DNA from: an uncultured Bacilli bacterium | GTDB taxonomy: Bacteria; Bacillota_I; Bacilli_A; RF39; UBA660 | Reading direction: 5' to 3' | NCBI GenBank assembly: GCA_910576795.1 | Contig: CAJTIX010000007.1 | Location: forward strand, 1 to 53,972 | Length of the DNA: 53,972 bases | Shown here: in pieces, positions 16,069 to 24,836 of the stretch | How positions within the stretch are numbered: position 1 is the stretch's first letter | Layout: every line of letters starts with the position of its first letter | The notes under the pieces: model-generated | Seen by the model: the letters and a program-made list of their open reading frames with translations, nothing else | Database searches by the model: none | Told to the model about the DNA's origin: nothing | Program-made: the position numbers and the translations under genes

Positions 16069-17205
16069 CTACTTTAAATCATAATTTAAATGCAATAATT
16101 CTGGTAAGACAAAAAGGCCATCTTTTCGAATTAGTTTATGATCAAAATAGATTTCTCCACCACCATATTCTTTTCTTTGAATCAGGACCATATCCCAATG
16201 AATCGCAGACTTGTTTCCATTGAAGGCATCATCATATGCTTGACCTGGCGTAAAGTGAATACTACCAATAATTTTTTCATCAAATAAAATATCACCCATA
16301 GGATTTAATATTTTGGGATTGAGTCCAAATGAGAACTCACCTATATATCTAGCCCCTTCATCTGTATCAAAAATTTCTTGTAGTTTTTGTTCATTTCCAT
16401 CACAAGTTGCTTCAATGATTTTCCCATTCTTAAATTTCAAAGAAACATTACGGAACACATCTCCATGATATGGGCTTGGCGTATTATATGTAATAATTCC
16501 ATTTACGCTTTCTTTGATAGGAGCTGTAAAAATTTCCCCATCTGGTATATTACTTTCTCCACAACATGGAACTACATTCATTCCTTTGATGGAAAAAGTG
16601 ATATCGGTATTTGGTCCTAAAATGCGTACTTGGTCTGTTTTGCGCATTAATGCTTCTAATGGTTCAATATCATGATACATCTTCTCATAATCTACATTCA
16701 TAACATCTATCGCATAATTATAAAAGTCTTCTGTTGGCATACCTGCTTTATATGCATCCAAACGGGAAGGATAATTTAATAAAACCCATCTTCGTTCGTT
16801 GATTCTAATATAATCACTTTCTTTTGTTGCCTCACCTAATTTTTTTCGAATATCAGGATTCATTTTATTGTTTTCAAAATCATTGGTTGTATAATGAATA
16901 TTGATAAAACAATCTATATTTTCGACATCAAATTCACTTCTTTTTTTGAGTTCCTGTATACGATTTTCTGTAGTATATTCTTGTAACAATGCATTTATCT
17001 CCGGTTCTACAATTCTTACAAAAGGAATTCCTTTATGCTCTATAATCTCTCGGATCAAACATTTGATAAGCTCTTTTGGTTGTTCGGTTTGTGCAGTAAT
17101 CAAGACTCTATCGTTTTCTTTTATTTTTAAGGAATGATTCACAATTGTTTTACTTAATTTTTTTAATCTTTCGTCCATTTTTTCACTCTTTTCTATCCAA
17201 TTCAT
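16069..17205 (-). CDS. M29-family aminopeptidase (AmpS/PepS-like)
   Basis: This 378-residue cytoplasmic metalloaminopeptidase removes N-terminal residues from peptides. M29 motifs are visible: the Glu in NIPDGEIFTAP, GARYIGEFSFGLNP, IGSIHFTPGQAYDD and NKSAIHWDMVL, which hold the paired-metal ligands. Length is slightly below the usual 400-410. The ATG at 17205 has no clear binding site; a second ATG at about 17178 (MDERLKKLSKTI) fits the family N-terminus as well and may be the real start. It is divergent from the small Tyr-rich gene, with 25 bases between them. Confidence 0.9.
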   Translation of the reverse strand: MNWIEKSEKMDERLKKLSKTIVNHSLKIKENDRVLITAQTEQPKELIKCLIREIIEHKGIPFVRIVEPEINALLQEYTTENRIQELKKRSEFDVENIDCFINIHYTTNDFENNKMNPDIRKKLGEATKESDYIRINERRWVLLNYPSRLDAYKAGMPTEDFYNYAIDVMNVDYEKMYHDIEPLEALMRKTDQVRILGPNTDITFSIKGMNVVPCCGESNIPDGEIFTAPIKESVNGIITYNTPSPYHGDVFRNVSLKFKNGKIIEATCDGNEQKLQEIFDTDEGARYIGEFSFGLNPKILNPMGDILFDEKIIGSIHFTPGQAYDDAFNGNKSAIHWDMVLIQRKEYGGGEIYFDHKLIRKDGLFVLPELLHLNYDLK

Positions 17206-17230
17206 ACTATATTATGAAAGGAGGAATACT

Positions 17231-17497
17231 ATGTATTCTAATTATGGAACTATACCTAGTTTCCCACAAACTTCTAGTAATTTTTCAAATAGTCCAGTGA
17301 TGACTTCCAATTCTGTAAGTCCTTATTCTAATAGTCAAATGGTTTCTGCAAATGATGATCGCATTATTGCTGGAGGATTTTTAGGACCATTTATTCTAGG
17401 AGGTATTACAGGTGGTTTACTTGCTCCCGCTTTCTATCCTAGACCATATTACAACAATTATTATCCATATCCATATTATGGACCTTATTACCGTTAA
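17231..17497 (+). CDS. small Tyr/Pro/Asn-rich protein, coat-like
   Basis: The 88 residues begin after a strong AAAGGAGG site. The N-terminal 45 residues are Ser/Asn-rich, followed by a Gly-rich hydrophobic stretch (GGFLGPFILGGITGGLLAPAF, about 48-68). The tail is rich in Tyr and Pro: RPYYNNYYPYPYYGPYYR. This composition is seen in spore coat and other surface-layer small proteins of Bacilli, and the window does encode sporulation genes, but no named family is recognised. It is a single-gene unit ending at its own terminator. Confidence 0.75.
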   Translation: MYSNYGTIPSFPQTSSNFSNSPVMTSNSVSPYSNSQMVSANDDRIIAGGFLGPFILGGITGGLLAPAFYPRPYYNNYYPYPYYGPYYR

Positions 17498-17508
17498 TAT
17501 ACAAAAAG

Positions 17509-17532
17509 ACAGTTCAAATATGAACTGTTTTT
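17509..17532 (+). terminator. terminator of the small Tyr-rich gene
   Basis: ACAGTTCA (17509-17516) and TGAACTGT (17521-17528) form a perfect 8-base stem with an AATA loop and a short T-run, 11 bases after the stop. Confidence 0.85.
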
Positions 17533-17615
17533 ATATATCAGATATGAAACTGGAATTAACTTATTAATACAACTTAATACTTTCATACACTGTTGAAGTG
17601 AAAAATCACCCCATT

Positions 17616-19973
17616 TTAATCTGTTTTCATTATCTTTTTCAATATTTTAGATTGAATGAGTTTTTTAGAAATCCATCTTTCTAACATGATGTAAAGGAAA
17701 AGAGCAATTCCCATAAGTATACCAGAAATCCCTAACATCTTAAGGGAAAAGGATGTAAGTGAATAAAATTCTTTTAGGAAACAAAGTTGTGTTACAAATA
17801 AAATAATCATTCCAAGCCATAATGCTTTTCGCATTCTATCAAATGGAGTACATAATTTATATAACAATAAGAAACCTGTAAAAGCAGTTAATAAAACAGA
17901 GAGACTTGAAACTTGTTCCAATGAAAATATATGAAAATGAGCAAACAAACTTAATAGTAAAATAGATGCGATAACTGTTAATGCAGTTGGTACAGAGTTT
18001 TTTAATATATTTTCAAAAAATCTTCCCTTGATTCGTTCATAATTGGGTTCTAGTGCCAATACAAAAGAGGGAATTCCAATCGTAGTTACACTAATTAAAG
18101 TCAATTGTATCGGTTCAAATGGATATGGCAAATGAATAAATAGAAATAGAATCGCCATAAGAGTTGCATATATAGTTTTGGTTAAAAATAATGATGACGA
18201 ACGTTCAATATTGTTGATAGATCTTCTACCTTCTTCTACTACCTTAGGCATCGCATCAAAATTAGAATCTAATAATACCAATTCTGCTACATTCTTAGCG
18301 CCATCACATCCAGAGGCAACTGCAATACTACAATCGGCTTCTTTTAATGCAAGTACATCATTCACTCCATCTCCGATCATCGCAACAGTATGATTTTGTT
18401 TTTTTAGTGCTAATATCAACTTCTTTTTTTGTTCTGGTGATACACGTCCAAAGATAGTATAATGACATGCCGCTTCTTCTAATTCTGAATCCGATAATTC
18501 ACTTGTATCAATTGCTTTATCATATTCATCAATTTGTAGTGATTTGGCAATATTCTTAATCGTTTTTACATGATCACCAGATATAATTTTTACTTGAACT
18601 CCTTGTTTTTTAAAATAGTCCAATGTTTGCTTAGCTTCTTTCCTGATTTTATCTTTTATAAATAAAAGAGCAAGCAATTCAATCTGTGTAGGCAATACTT
18701 CTTTGGTCACAGGTTGTTCACTATGAAATAGACCAATCACACGATGTTCTTCACTATAGAAATTAATTTTTTCTTTTAAAGAAGAATCCATATGATGCAT
18801 AATCCATTCTGGTGCGCCTAAAATATAACTTCCTTCTTGATTAAAATGAACTGCTGACCATTTTCTTTTGGAGGAAAATGGAATAAAATAATCACTTTTT
18901 AAGTTTCTCCTATTTTGGTATTTGCTTCGAATTGCTTCTATTGTGGCATTATGATCTGTAATATTTTGACTAAAATCTGCTAAAAGAGACTCAATTTCTA
19001 TTATTTGATGATTACCGTATGGTAGTAAATCTACAATTTCCATTGTTCCTTCTGTAATGGTTCCTGTTTTATCTAAGCAAATAGTATCTGTACGCGCTAA
19101 CATTTCCATACAATATAGTTCCTGTACCAAAACCTTATGCTTAGCAAGGCGGATAATACTAACTGCAAATACAATACTCGTTAGTAACACAAGTCCTTCT
19201 GGAATCATGACAATTAAGGCTGCGACGGTATGAACAATGGCTTCTTTTATGGTATTTCCAGAAATAGAAATTTGCCTATAGAAAAGAAGACATCCAACTG
19301 GTATGATAATAAAAGAGATGATTTTCACGATTCGATTGATAACACGCATAATCTCAGAACGTGTTTTTTTTATATATTTTGCGTCATGGGTAATTTTTGA
19401 TGCATAATTATCTAATCCAATATGCACTACTTGTACTGTACATTTTCCGCTTAACACAAAACTACTGGATAAAACTGTATCTCCTTTGCTCTTCTCAATC
19501 GCATCGCTTTCACCAGTGATAAACGCCTCACTTACTTCACAATTTCCTTCTAGAATGATAGAATCTGTAACGATTTGACTCCCAGTTTCATAAACAATTA
19601 CATCATCTAAAACAATTTCATTGATTCCAATATGTTCTTTTAGACCATCACGTATCACCGTTACTTTTTTACTTGCTAATACAGATAATTTATCAATTGT
19701 TTTTTTAGAACGTATTTCTTGAATGGTACTAATAATACTATTTGATATTACTACACCCATGAATAAAAGATTTTTAAAAGAGCCTGTAAAAAAAATAGCT
19801 CCTGCAAGGAATAAATTTAGAAGATTAAATGGGGTAATTAAATTGCTCCAAATGATTTGTCCAACAGTTTTAGTTGGGATTGTCATATCTTGATTGCGTA
19901 AATTTTGTTTAATTCTATTATTTACTTGTTCTTGGGTCAATCCCGTTTTTGCATCGGATATCCATTTTTTCAT
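17616..19973 (-). CDS. P-type cation ATPase (CtpE-like)
   Basis: This 785-residue integral membrane pump has an A-domain TGES (153-156), a membrane-4 motif PEGLVLLTS (258-266), phosphorylation site D301-KTGT and hinge MIGDGVNDVLALKEAD. Membrane segments lie at about 45-85, 215-280 and six near the C-terminus (about 590-780). There is no N-terminal heavy-metal-binding domain. The PEGL motif instead of CPC rules out the copper/zinc classes. The PEGLVLLTS signature matches the CtpE-like group linked to calcium uptake in mycobacteria. The ion here is inferred only. The ATG at 19973 follows AGAGGTGCGAGT. It is transcribed alone. Confidence 0.9.
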   Translation of the reverse strand: MKKWISDAKTGLTQEQVNNRIKQNLRNQDMTIPTKTVGQIIWSNLITPFNLLNLFLAGAIFFTGSFKNLLFMGVVISNSIISTIQEIRSKKTIDKLSVLASKKVTVIRDGLKEHIGINEIVLDDVIVYETGSQIVTDSIILEGNCEVSEAFITGESDAIEKSKGDTVLSSSFVLSGKCTVQVVHIGLDNYASKITHDAKYIKKTRSEIMRVINRIVKIISFIIIPVGCLLFYRQISISGNTIKEAIVHTVAALIVMIPEGLVLLTSIVFAVSIIRLAKHKVLVQELYCMEMLARTDTICLDKTGTITEGTMEIVDLLPYGNHQIIEIESLLADFSQNITDHNATIEAIRSKYQNRRNLKSDYFIPFSSKRKWSAVHFNQEGSYILGAPEWIMHHMDSSLKEKINFYSEEHRVIGLFHSEQPVTKEVLPTQIELLALLFIKDKIRKEAKQTLDYFKKQGVQVKIISGDHVKTIKNIAKSLQIDEYDKAIDTSELSDSELEEAACHYTIFGRVSPEQKKKLILALKKQNHTVAMIGDGVNDVLALKEADCSIAVASGCDGAKNVAELVLLDSNFDAMPKVVEEGRRSINNIERSSSLFLTKTIYATLMAILFLFIHLPYPFEPIQLTLISVTTIGIPSFVLALEPNYERIKGRFFENILKNSVPTALTVIASILLLSLFAHFHIFSLEQVSSLSVLLTAFTGFLLLYKLCTPFDRMRKALWLGMIILFVTQLCFLKEFYSLTSFSLKMLGISGILMGIALFLYIMLERWISKKLIQSKILKKIMKTD

Positions 19974-20033
19974 ACTCGCACCTCTTTTTTAGTATACCAC
20001 AATTTTATGAAAAATAAATTACGATTCTGTAAC

Positions 20034-20057
20034 AAAAAAGAAGCTATTTCGCTTCTT
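20034..20057 (-). terminator. rny terminator
   Basis: On the minus strand AAGAAGC and GCTTCTT form a 7-base stem followed by TTTTTT (20034-20039); it overlaps the last codons of rny. Confidence 0.75.
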
Positions 20058-21597
20058 CTGTTGCTCTTGTTTCACGAATGACAGTTACTTTGATTGTACC
20101 AGGATATTGTAACTCGTTTTCAATCCTTGTTTTAATATCACGAGCGACCTTGTAACTACCCAAATCATCAATTTCTTCTGGCTTCACAATGACACGGAGT
20201 TCGCGTCCAGCTTGTACGGCAAATGTTTTTTCAACACCTTCTATACTATTTGCTATATTTTCTAAGTCTTGTAAACGCTTGATATAGTTTTCAAGTGAAT
20301 CATTTCGCGCTCCAGGTCTAGAGGCAGATAATGCATCTGCAATCGCAACCAATACAGAAATAATACTTGTTGCCTCTGTATCGCCATGATGTGATTCAAT
20401 TGCGTTAATGATCGTAGTATTTTCCTTATACTTATTAGCAATTTCACTTCCTAAGGTGACATGACTACCCTCTACTTCATGATCGATTGCTTTCCCAATA
20501 TCATGTAATAGTCCAGCACGTTTGGCCAAGGCTATATTTTCACCCATTTCAGACGCTAATAATCCACACAGGTGCGCTACTTCAATAGAATGCTGTAAGG
20601 CATTTTGTCCATAACTCGTACGGAAATGTAATCTACCTATTAATTCTATTAACTCTGGTTCCATTTTTGTAATTCCAAGTTCGAATATTGCTGCTTCTCC
20701 AATTTCTCTAATTTTTACATTCATTTCTTTTGATACTTTGTCATATATTTCTTCAATTCGAGTTGGATGAATTCGTCCATCTTTTATCAATGTTTCAATG
20801 GTTACACGGGCAATTTCCCTTCTAAATGGATCAAAACTCGATAGGACAATAGCCTCTGGCGTATCATCAATAATTAAATCCACACCTGTAACTGCTTCAA
20901 TGGTACGAATATTTCTACCTTCGCGCCCTATAATTCTACCTTTCATTTCATCATTTGGTAAATTCACCACTGTTACGGTTTGTTCGTTGGCAACATCTCC
21001 TGCATATTTCTGCATACAACTTACCAACATCGTTTTTGCTTTTTTGTCTGCTTCTAATTTGGCTTCTGTTTCACGGTCTTTAATGTAAGCCGCGATTTCT
21101 AGGCTCATCATTTCTTCTACTCTTTTAAGTACCATATCTTTGGCTTGTTCTTTTGAGTAACCAGCAATGCTTTCCAATAAATCAATTTGTTGTTTCTTAA
21201 GTTCCTCTACTTTTACTTGTTCTTTTTGGATATCTTTTTGTTTATTGACTAAATTATTTTCTTTTTCTTCTAGCATTTGTTCACGGTTTTGTAATGTTTG
21301 ATCTCTGCGATCCATATTACCTTCACGTTGTAACAAACGATCTTCTGATTCTTTTAATTCATTTTTCTTTTCTTTTACTTCTTTTTCAAATTCTACTTTT
21401 AATTTATGTGCTTCTTCTTTGGCTTCTAAAATACTATCTCTTTTTAATTTATCCGCCTCTTTTTTTGCATTTTCGATTAATTTTTCTGCTTTTACTGCGG
21501 CTCTGTTTCCTTTGAAATAGTTGATTAAAAACATAATTATAAATCCAACAAAAAGTCCTATTAAGACGAGTAAAATGGAGAGAATTACTTGATTCAT
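20044..21597 (-). CDS. rny: ribonuclease Y
   Basis: RNase Y is the membrane-anchored endoribonuclease that starts mRNA decay in Firmicutes. The 517 residues show an N-terminal membrane segment (about 5-27) and a long Glu/Lys/Gln coiled coil (30-160). A KH domain with IIGREGRNIRTIEAVTG follows, then an HD domain with LLHDIGKAID holding the metal-binding HD pair. Length and order are typical. The ATG at 21597 follows GGATGGAGGAATCATT. It lies downstream of recA, the usual order in Bacilli, but each gene has its own terminator. Confidence 0.98.
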   Translation of the reverse strand: MNQVILSILLVLIGLFVGFIIMFLINYFKGNRAAVKAEKLIENAKKEADKLKRDSILEAKEEAHKLKVEFEKEVKEKKNELKESEDRLLQREGNMDRRDQTLQNREQMLEEKENNLVNKQKDIQKEQVKVEELKKQQIDLLESIAGYSKEQAKDMVLKRVEEMMSLEIAAYIKDRETEAKLEADKKAKTMLVSCMQKYAGDVANEQTVTVVNLPNDEMKGRIIGREGRNIRTIEAVTGVDLIIDDTPEAIVLSSFDPFRREIARVTIETLIKDGRIHPTRIEEIYDKVSKEMNVKIREIGEAAIFELGITKMEPELIELIGRLHFRTSYGQNALQHSIEVAHLCGLLASEMGENIALAKRAGLLHDIGKAIDHEVEGSHVTLGSEIANKYKENTTIINAIESHHGDTEATSIISVLVAIADALSASRPGARNDSLENYIKRLQDLENIANSIEGVEKTFAVQAGRELRVIVKPEEIDDLGSYKVARDIKTRIENELQYPGTIKVTVIRETRATEEAK

Positions 21598-21718
21598 AAT
21601 GATTCCTCCATCCTAATGTATATAAAATTGATAAGCAAAATGATTATTTCACCTACTTTCATTTTAAAGAATATCGGATAAGAAGTCAAGAAATTTCGCA
21701 AAACAATCTATGGAATCA

Positions 21719-21740
21719 AAAAAACGTATTTTTTTACGCT
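21719..21740 (-). terminator. recA terminator
   Basis: On the minus strand CGTA and TACG flank an A-rich loop and are followed by a T-run, overlapping the recA stop codon. The stem is short. Confidence 0.5.
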
Positions 21741-22771
21741 TCTTCAATTTTTTCTATTTTATTGGTTGCTTGTTTTTTTGTCGAGATTTCATAATGTTCT
21801 CGTACTTGTTTTTCTAACTCCATTTTTAATTTGGTATTGGTTTTCAAAATTTCTTTGACATTTTCTTTCCCTTGACCTAACTTTTCACCTTTGTAGGCAT
21901 ACCAAGAACCACTTTTTTCTAGAATATTTGCTTCGCTTGCAAGGTCAACAATTTCACCTTCATAAGAAACACCTTCTCCATACATAATGTCTACTACGCA
22001 ACTTTTAAATGGAGGGGCCATTTTATTTTTTACAACCTTAATACTTGTTTTATTTCCAATAATATCTGTTCCATCTTTGATTTGTTCTGATCTTCTAATT
22101 TCCAAGCGAACAGAAGCATAGAATTTTAATGCACGTCCTCCTGGTGTAGTTTCTGGATTCCCAAACATAACACCTACTTTTTCACGTAATTGGTTGATAA
22201 AAATACAAATTGTGTTTGTTTTGTTGATAACTCCAGATAATTTACGCAATGCTTGACTCATTAATCTTGCTTGTAAACCAACGTGACTATCTCCCATTTC
22301 TCCTTCAATTTCAGCTTGTGGTACTAGGGCTGCAACAGAATCGATTACGATAATACTAATCGCTCCACTGCGAACCAAGGCTTCACAAATTTCAAGTGCC
22401 TGCTCTCCATTATCTGGTTGTGATAATAATAATTCATTAATATTTACACCTAATTTGGAAGCATATTGAGGATCCAATGAATGTTCTGCATCAATAAATG
22501 CAGCTCTTCCACCTAATTTTTGAGCTTCCGCAATCGCATGAAGTGCAAATGTTGTTTTACCACTGGATTCTGGTCCATAGATTTCTATAATACGACCTTT
22601 TGGATAGCCCCCGATTCCCAAACAAATGTCTAATGACAAAGATCCACTTGGGATCACATCTATCTCTCTATGTTCGTTATCTCCTAATTTCATAACCGAA
22701 CCTTTTCCAAATTGTTTTTCTATATTTGCTAATACTTGATCTAATGTTTTATCTCCTGATGATTTGACCAT
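21734..22771 (-). CDS. recA: recombinase RecA
   Basis: RecA forms filaments on single-stranded DNA, catalyses strand exchange and triggers LexA self-cleavage. The 345 residues include the Walker A GPESSGKTT, the catalytic EAHSLDP region, the L2-region FINQLREKVGVMFGNPETTPGGRALKFY and an acidic C-terminal tail. The ATG at 22771 is preceded by AAGGAGGAAAT. The gene has its own near-consensus promoter and a LexA-type box upstream, so it is SOS-regulated. Confidence 0.99.
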   Translation of the reverse strand: MVKSSGDKTLDQVLANIEKQFGKGSVMKLGDNEHREIDVIPSGSLSLDICLGIGGYPKGRIIEIYGPESSGKTTFALHAIAEAQKLGGRAAFIDAEHSLDPQYASKLGVNINELLLSQPDNGEQALEICEALVRSGAISIIVIDSVAALVPQAEIEGEMGDSHVGLQARLMSQALRKLSGVINKTNTICIFINQLREKVGVMFGNPETTPGGRALKFYASVRLEIRRSEQIKDGTDIIGNKTSIKVVKNKMAPPFKSCVVDIMYGEGVSYEGEIVDLASEANILEKSGSWYAYKGEKLGQGKENVKEILKTNTKLKMELEKQVREHYEISTKKQATNKIEKIEEA

Positions 22772-22800
22772 TTTATTTCCTCCTTAATGTTTACAAGACC

Positions 22801-22829
22801 ATTATATAATACATAAAAATACTTGTCAA
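22801..22829 (-). promoter_or_regulatory. recA promoter
   Basis: TTGACA (22824-22829) and TATAAT (22801-22806) with a 17-base spacer on the minus strand: a perfect sigmaA consensus, about 30 bases upstream of the recA start. Confidence 0.9.
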
Positions 22830-22838
22830 TACTTTTTA

Positions 22839-22852
22839 CGAACATTTGTTTG
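22839..22852. promoter_or_regulatory. LexA (SOS) box upstream of recA
   Basis: CGAACATTTGTTTG matches the Firmicute LexA site CGAAC-N4-GTTCG with one mismatch in the second arm. It lies 9 bases upstream of the recA -35 box. Confidence 0.75.
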
Positions 22853-22917
22853 ATTGTTTTTGTATTAATGTTCATACAGATTTTACAATTTTGTTATACC
22901 AATTTTTATTTTATGAG

Positions 22918-22945
22918 ACTAAAAAATTCTAGTTTTCTAGAATTT
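22918..22945 (-). terminator. pgsA terminator
   Basis: On the minus strand AAATTCTAG and CTAGAATTT form a perfect 9-base stem with an AAAA loop, followed by TTTTTTAG. It overlaps the pgsA stop codon. Confidence 0.85.
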
Positions 22946-23543
22946 CCTTTTTTTTATTTACTAACAATTCGCGATTCATATAGTAGTATTGTATTGCAGA
23001 GATAACAGACAGTACAGCTGCGACTATTAATAAAGCATCTGATACTTTAAAATTCCACAATTCAAATGGTAAGTTGTAAAATAAAGTAAGAACAATTCCT
23101 GTCATCAAACAAGCTGTTTTCACCTTTCCAGATTTGATTGCCGCAACGACTTTTCCTTTATTACCTGCCATCATTTTAATGGAATTGACAACACTATCTC
23201 TTATAATGATTACGACTGGTATAATTGGTGAAATAAATCCGTTTGCGGATAATATGACCAAAACAGAGTTTACCAATATTTTATCAGCAATAGCGTCCAT
23301 CATTTTTCCAAAATCAGTCACCATATGTTTTTTACGTGCGATATAGCCATCCAAATAATCTGTAAGTGAGGCTATGATGAATAGGAAACCAGCTAAAATA
23401 TATTTTAAATCTACTACGATAGATTCATTGATAAATAATTTAGGCAAAGCAAGTCCTGATGCATCTAATGGAAATAACAAAAGTGTAATAATGAATAATG
23501 ATAGAATAATGCGACTAATGGTTATTTTATTTGGTAAATTCAT
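22929..23543 (-). CDS. pgsA: CDP-diacylglycerol--glycerol-3-phosphate 3-phosphatidyltransferase
   Basis: PgsA makes phosphatidylglycerol phosphate, the first committed step to phosphatidylglycerol. The 204 residues contain the CDP-alcohol phosphotransferase signature D-x2-D-G-x2-A-R-x8-G-x3-D-x3-D in LTDYLDGYIARKKHMVTDFG followed by KMMDAIADK. Four to six membrane segments are visible. The ATG at 23543 overlaps the stop of the rodZ-like gene by 4 bases (ATGA), so the two are coupled. The rodZ-pgsA-recA-rny order is conserved in Bacilli. Confidence 0.96.
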   Translation of the reverse strand: MNLPNKITISRIILSLFIITLLLFPLDASGLALPKLFINESIVVDLKYILAGFLFIIASLTDYLDGYIARKKHMVTDFGKMMDAIADKILVNSVLVILSANGFISPIIPVVIIIRDSVVNSIKMMAGNKGKVVAAIKSGKVKTACLMTGIVLTLFYNLPFELWNFKVSDALLIVAAVLSVISAIQYYYMNRELLVNKKKEILEN

Positions 23544-24040
23544 AATACAGTACCTCGATTCGTCTCGCTATAAGTCACAAGGTTTTCTTGCTCTTTTGGT
23601 TTTTCAACATGGAATAGAGAAACAATATACCATATTGCGCATGCGATTGCAATCACCATAATTAAATAGATAATAAATGGTGGAATACTCCATTTATTTT
23701 CTCTTTCAATTGTATATGGAGATGCAATACGATCTTGTTTTTCCTCTTTTTTTTCTATTTGTTTTTTTGCTCGTTTGATATCATCCAATGATATTTTAGA
23801 GGTATAATCAAATAAATATTCATTGAATTCATCAATGATATCTTCATAGTTTAGTCCTAAATATTTCGCATAATCTCGGATAAAATACTTAAGAGCGAAT
23901 ACATCTTTGAAAGACTCTTTATCTCCAGCTTCTATGCTTTCTATTTGACTTGGTTTTACTTTAAGATCACTTGCAGCTTCTTCTATAGAAAGACCTATAT
24001 TTTCTCTTGCTTCTTTTAAAGCGATTCCAATTTCCTCCAA
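23540..24040 (-). CDS. RodZ-like membrane protein with N-terminal HTH, short form
   Basis: The 166 residues begin with a helix-turn-helix of the RodZ type (ALKEARENIGLSIEEAASDLKV, then PSQIESIEAGD). A helical segment, a basic coiled stretch (KRAKKQIEKKEEKQDR) and one membrane segment (about 118-140) follow, with only about 25 residues outside. Full RodZ proteins carry an extracellular beta domain (DUF4115) that is absent here. The likely role is cytoskeletal/cell-shape support with MreB and RodA. The start is a TTG at 24040 with a weak binding site. It follows rnpB and precedes pgsA with a 4-base overlap. Confidence 0.85.
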   Translation of the reverse strand: MEEIGIALKEARENIGLSIEEAASDLKVKPSQIESIEAGDKESFKDVFALKYFIRDYAKYLGLNYEDIIDEFNEYLFDYTSKISLDDIKRAKKQIEKKEEKQDRIASPYTIERENKWSIPPFIIYLIMVIAIACAIWYIVSLFHVEKPKEQENLVTYSETNRGTVL

Positions 24041-24072
24041 GTATTCACCAACTTTCTAAAATCAAAAAAAAT

Positions 24073-24426
24073 AATATTTTATAAGCCATGTTCTGTTCCT
24101 ATTACTAGGCGACAAACATTTATCTATTGAATTATCAATCCCATAAAAGATTCGTTTCTCTTTTATCAGGCTCCCCTACCAAAATTTGGGTTTCTCGCTC
24201 GTGGGGTTTACCGCGTTCCATTTCCATCATTTCTGATTTTTTCGTCACTATGGCACTTTTACACCTACTTTTACCATATCTTTAAGACTTAGGCAATTTC
24301 GTGAGCCGTTAGATTCCTCTACTAGGGGTTATGTCTTCCCCCTACACGAACACTACAATCATCACAGATTGTGCGAGCATGGACTTTCCTCTACATTACA
24401 ACGAATGTAGCGTTTGTCAAAATATT
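24073..24426 (-). ncRNA. rnpB: RNase P RNA, type B
   Basis: This is the catalytic RNA that matures tRNA 5' ends. On the minus strand the conserved GAGGAAAGTCCATGCTCGC motif lies near the 5' end, and the 3' part has the usual ACAGAACATGGCTTA. AATATTTT at the 5' end pairs with AAAATATT at the 3' end to close P1. The size, about 354 bases, is that of a Bacillus-type (B) RNA. Its 5' end coincides with the stop codon of gpsB, so it is either processed from the gpsB transcript or has a promoter inside that gene. Confidence 0.95.
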
Positions 24427-24748
24427 ATTCTTTTCCGTAAATAATCTTTTCCAAATTAGATAGTCTTCTTAATAAATCGGCATTGGACACTTCTCCACCA
24501 GATTCTTCGGAAAGAACTTGTAATTTGGTTCTTAAATTACGAATCTCTTGTTTCAATTTAATATTGTCTTCAATTAATTCTTTTTTTTCGCTTTCGATTT
24601 CCTTTATGATTACCATAAATTCCTCATAATCACGAATGATTACATCTAAAAATTTATCTACTTCCTGTGGTCGATATCCTCTCGTATCTATTTTAAATTC
24701 TTTTTCTAAAATATCTTTTCCTGTTAGTAATATTCTTTCTTGATACAT
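24425..24748 (-). CDS. gpsB: cell-division protein GpsB
   Basis: GpsB is a DivIVA-related cytoplasmic protein that links penicillin-binding proteins to the divisome. From the ATG at 24748 it has 107 residues. It has the DivIVA/GpsB N-terminal lipid-binding domain (LTGKDILEKEFKIDTRGYRPQEVDKFLD), a coiled coil and a short C-terminal helix (LLRRLSNLEKIIYGKE). An upstream GTG at 24757 lies inside the GAGGTGGG binding site and is not the start. The gene lies directly before rnpB, a linkage also seen in Bacillus. Confidence 0.94.
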   Translation of the reverse strand: MYQERILLTGKDILEKEFKIDTRGYRPQEVDKFLDVIIRDYEEFMVIIKEIESEKKELIEDNIKLKQEIRNLRTKLQVLSEESGGEVSNADLLRRLSNLEKIIYGKE

Positions 24749-24783
24749 AGAACCCACCTCAATTCTTATATACTTATTCTCTC

Positions 24784-24830
24784 AAAAAAAAAGGATTTTG
24801 TCAATCAATATTATGCGTTTGAATCCTCTT
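24784..24830 (-). terminator. possible terminator of the kinase gene
   Basis: On the minus strand AGGATT and AATCCT form a 6-base stem with a long loop (about 24 bases), followed by a run of T. The long loop makes it a weak call. Confidence 0.4.
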
Positions 24831-24836
24831 TTAAAA

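Noticed and set aside
16919..16926. TTCGACA (Spo0A-box core) inside the aminopeptidase gene
   Set aside because: It is inside a coding region far from any start; a 7-base motif is expected by chance. The same holds for a copy near 47726.
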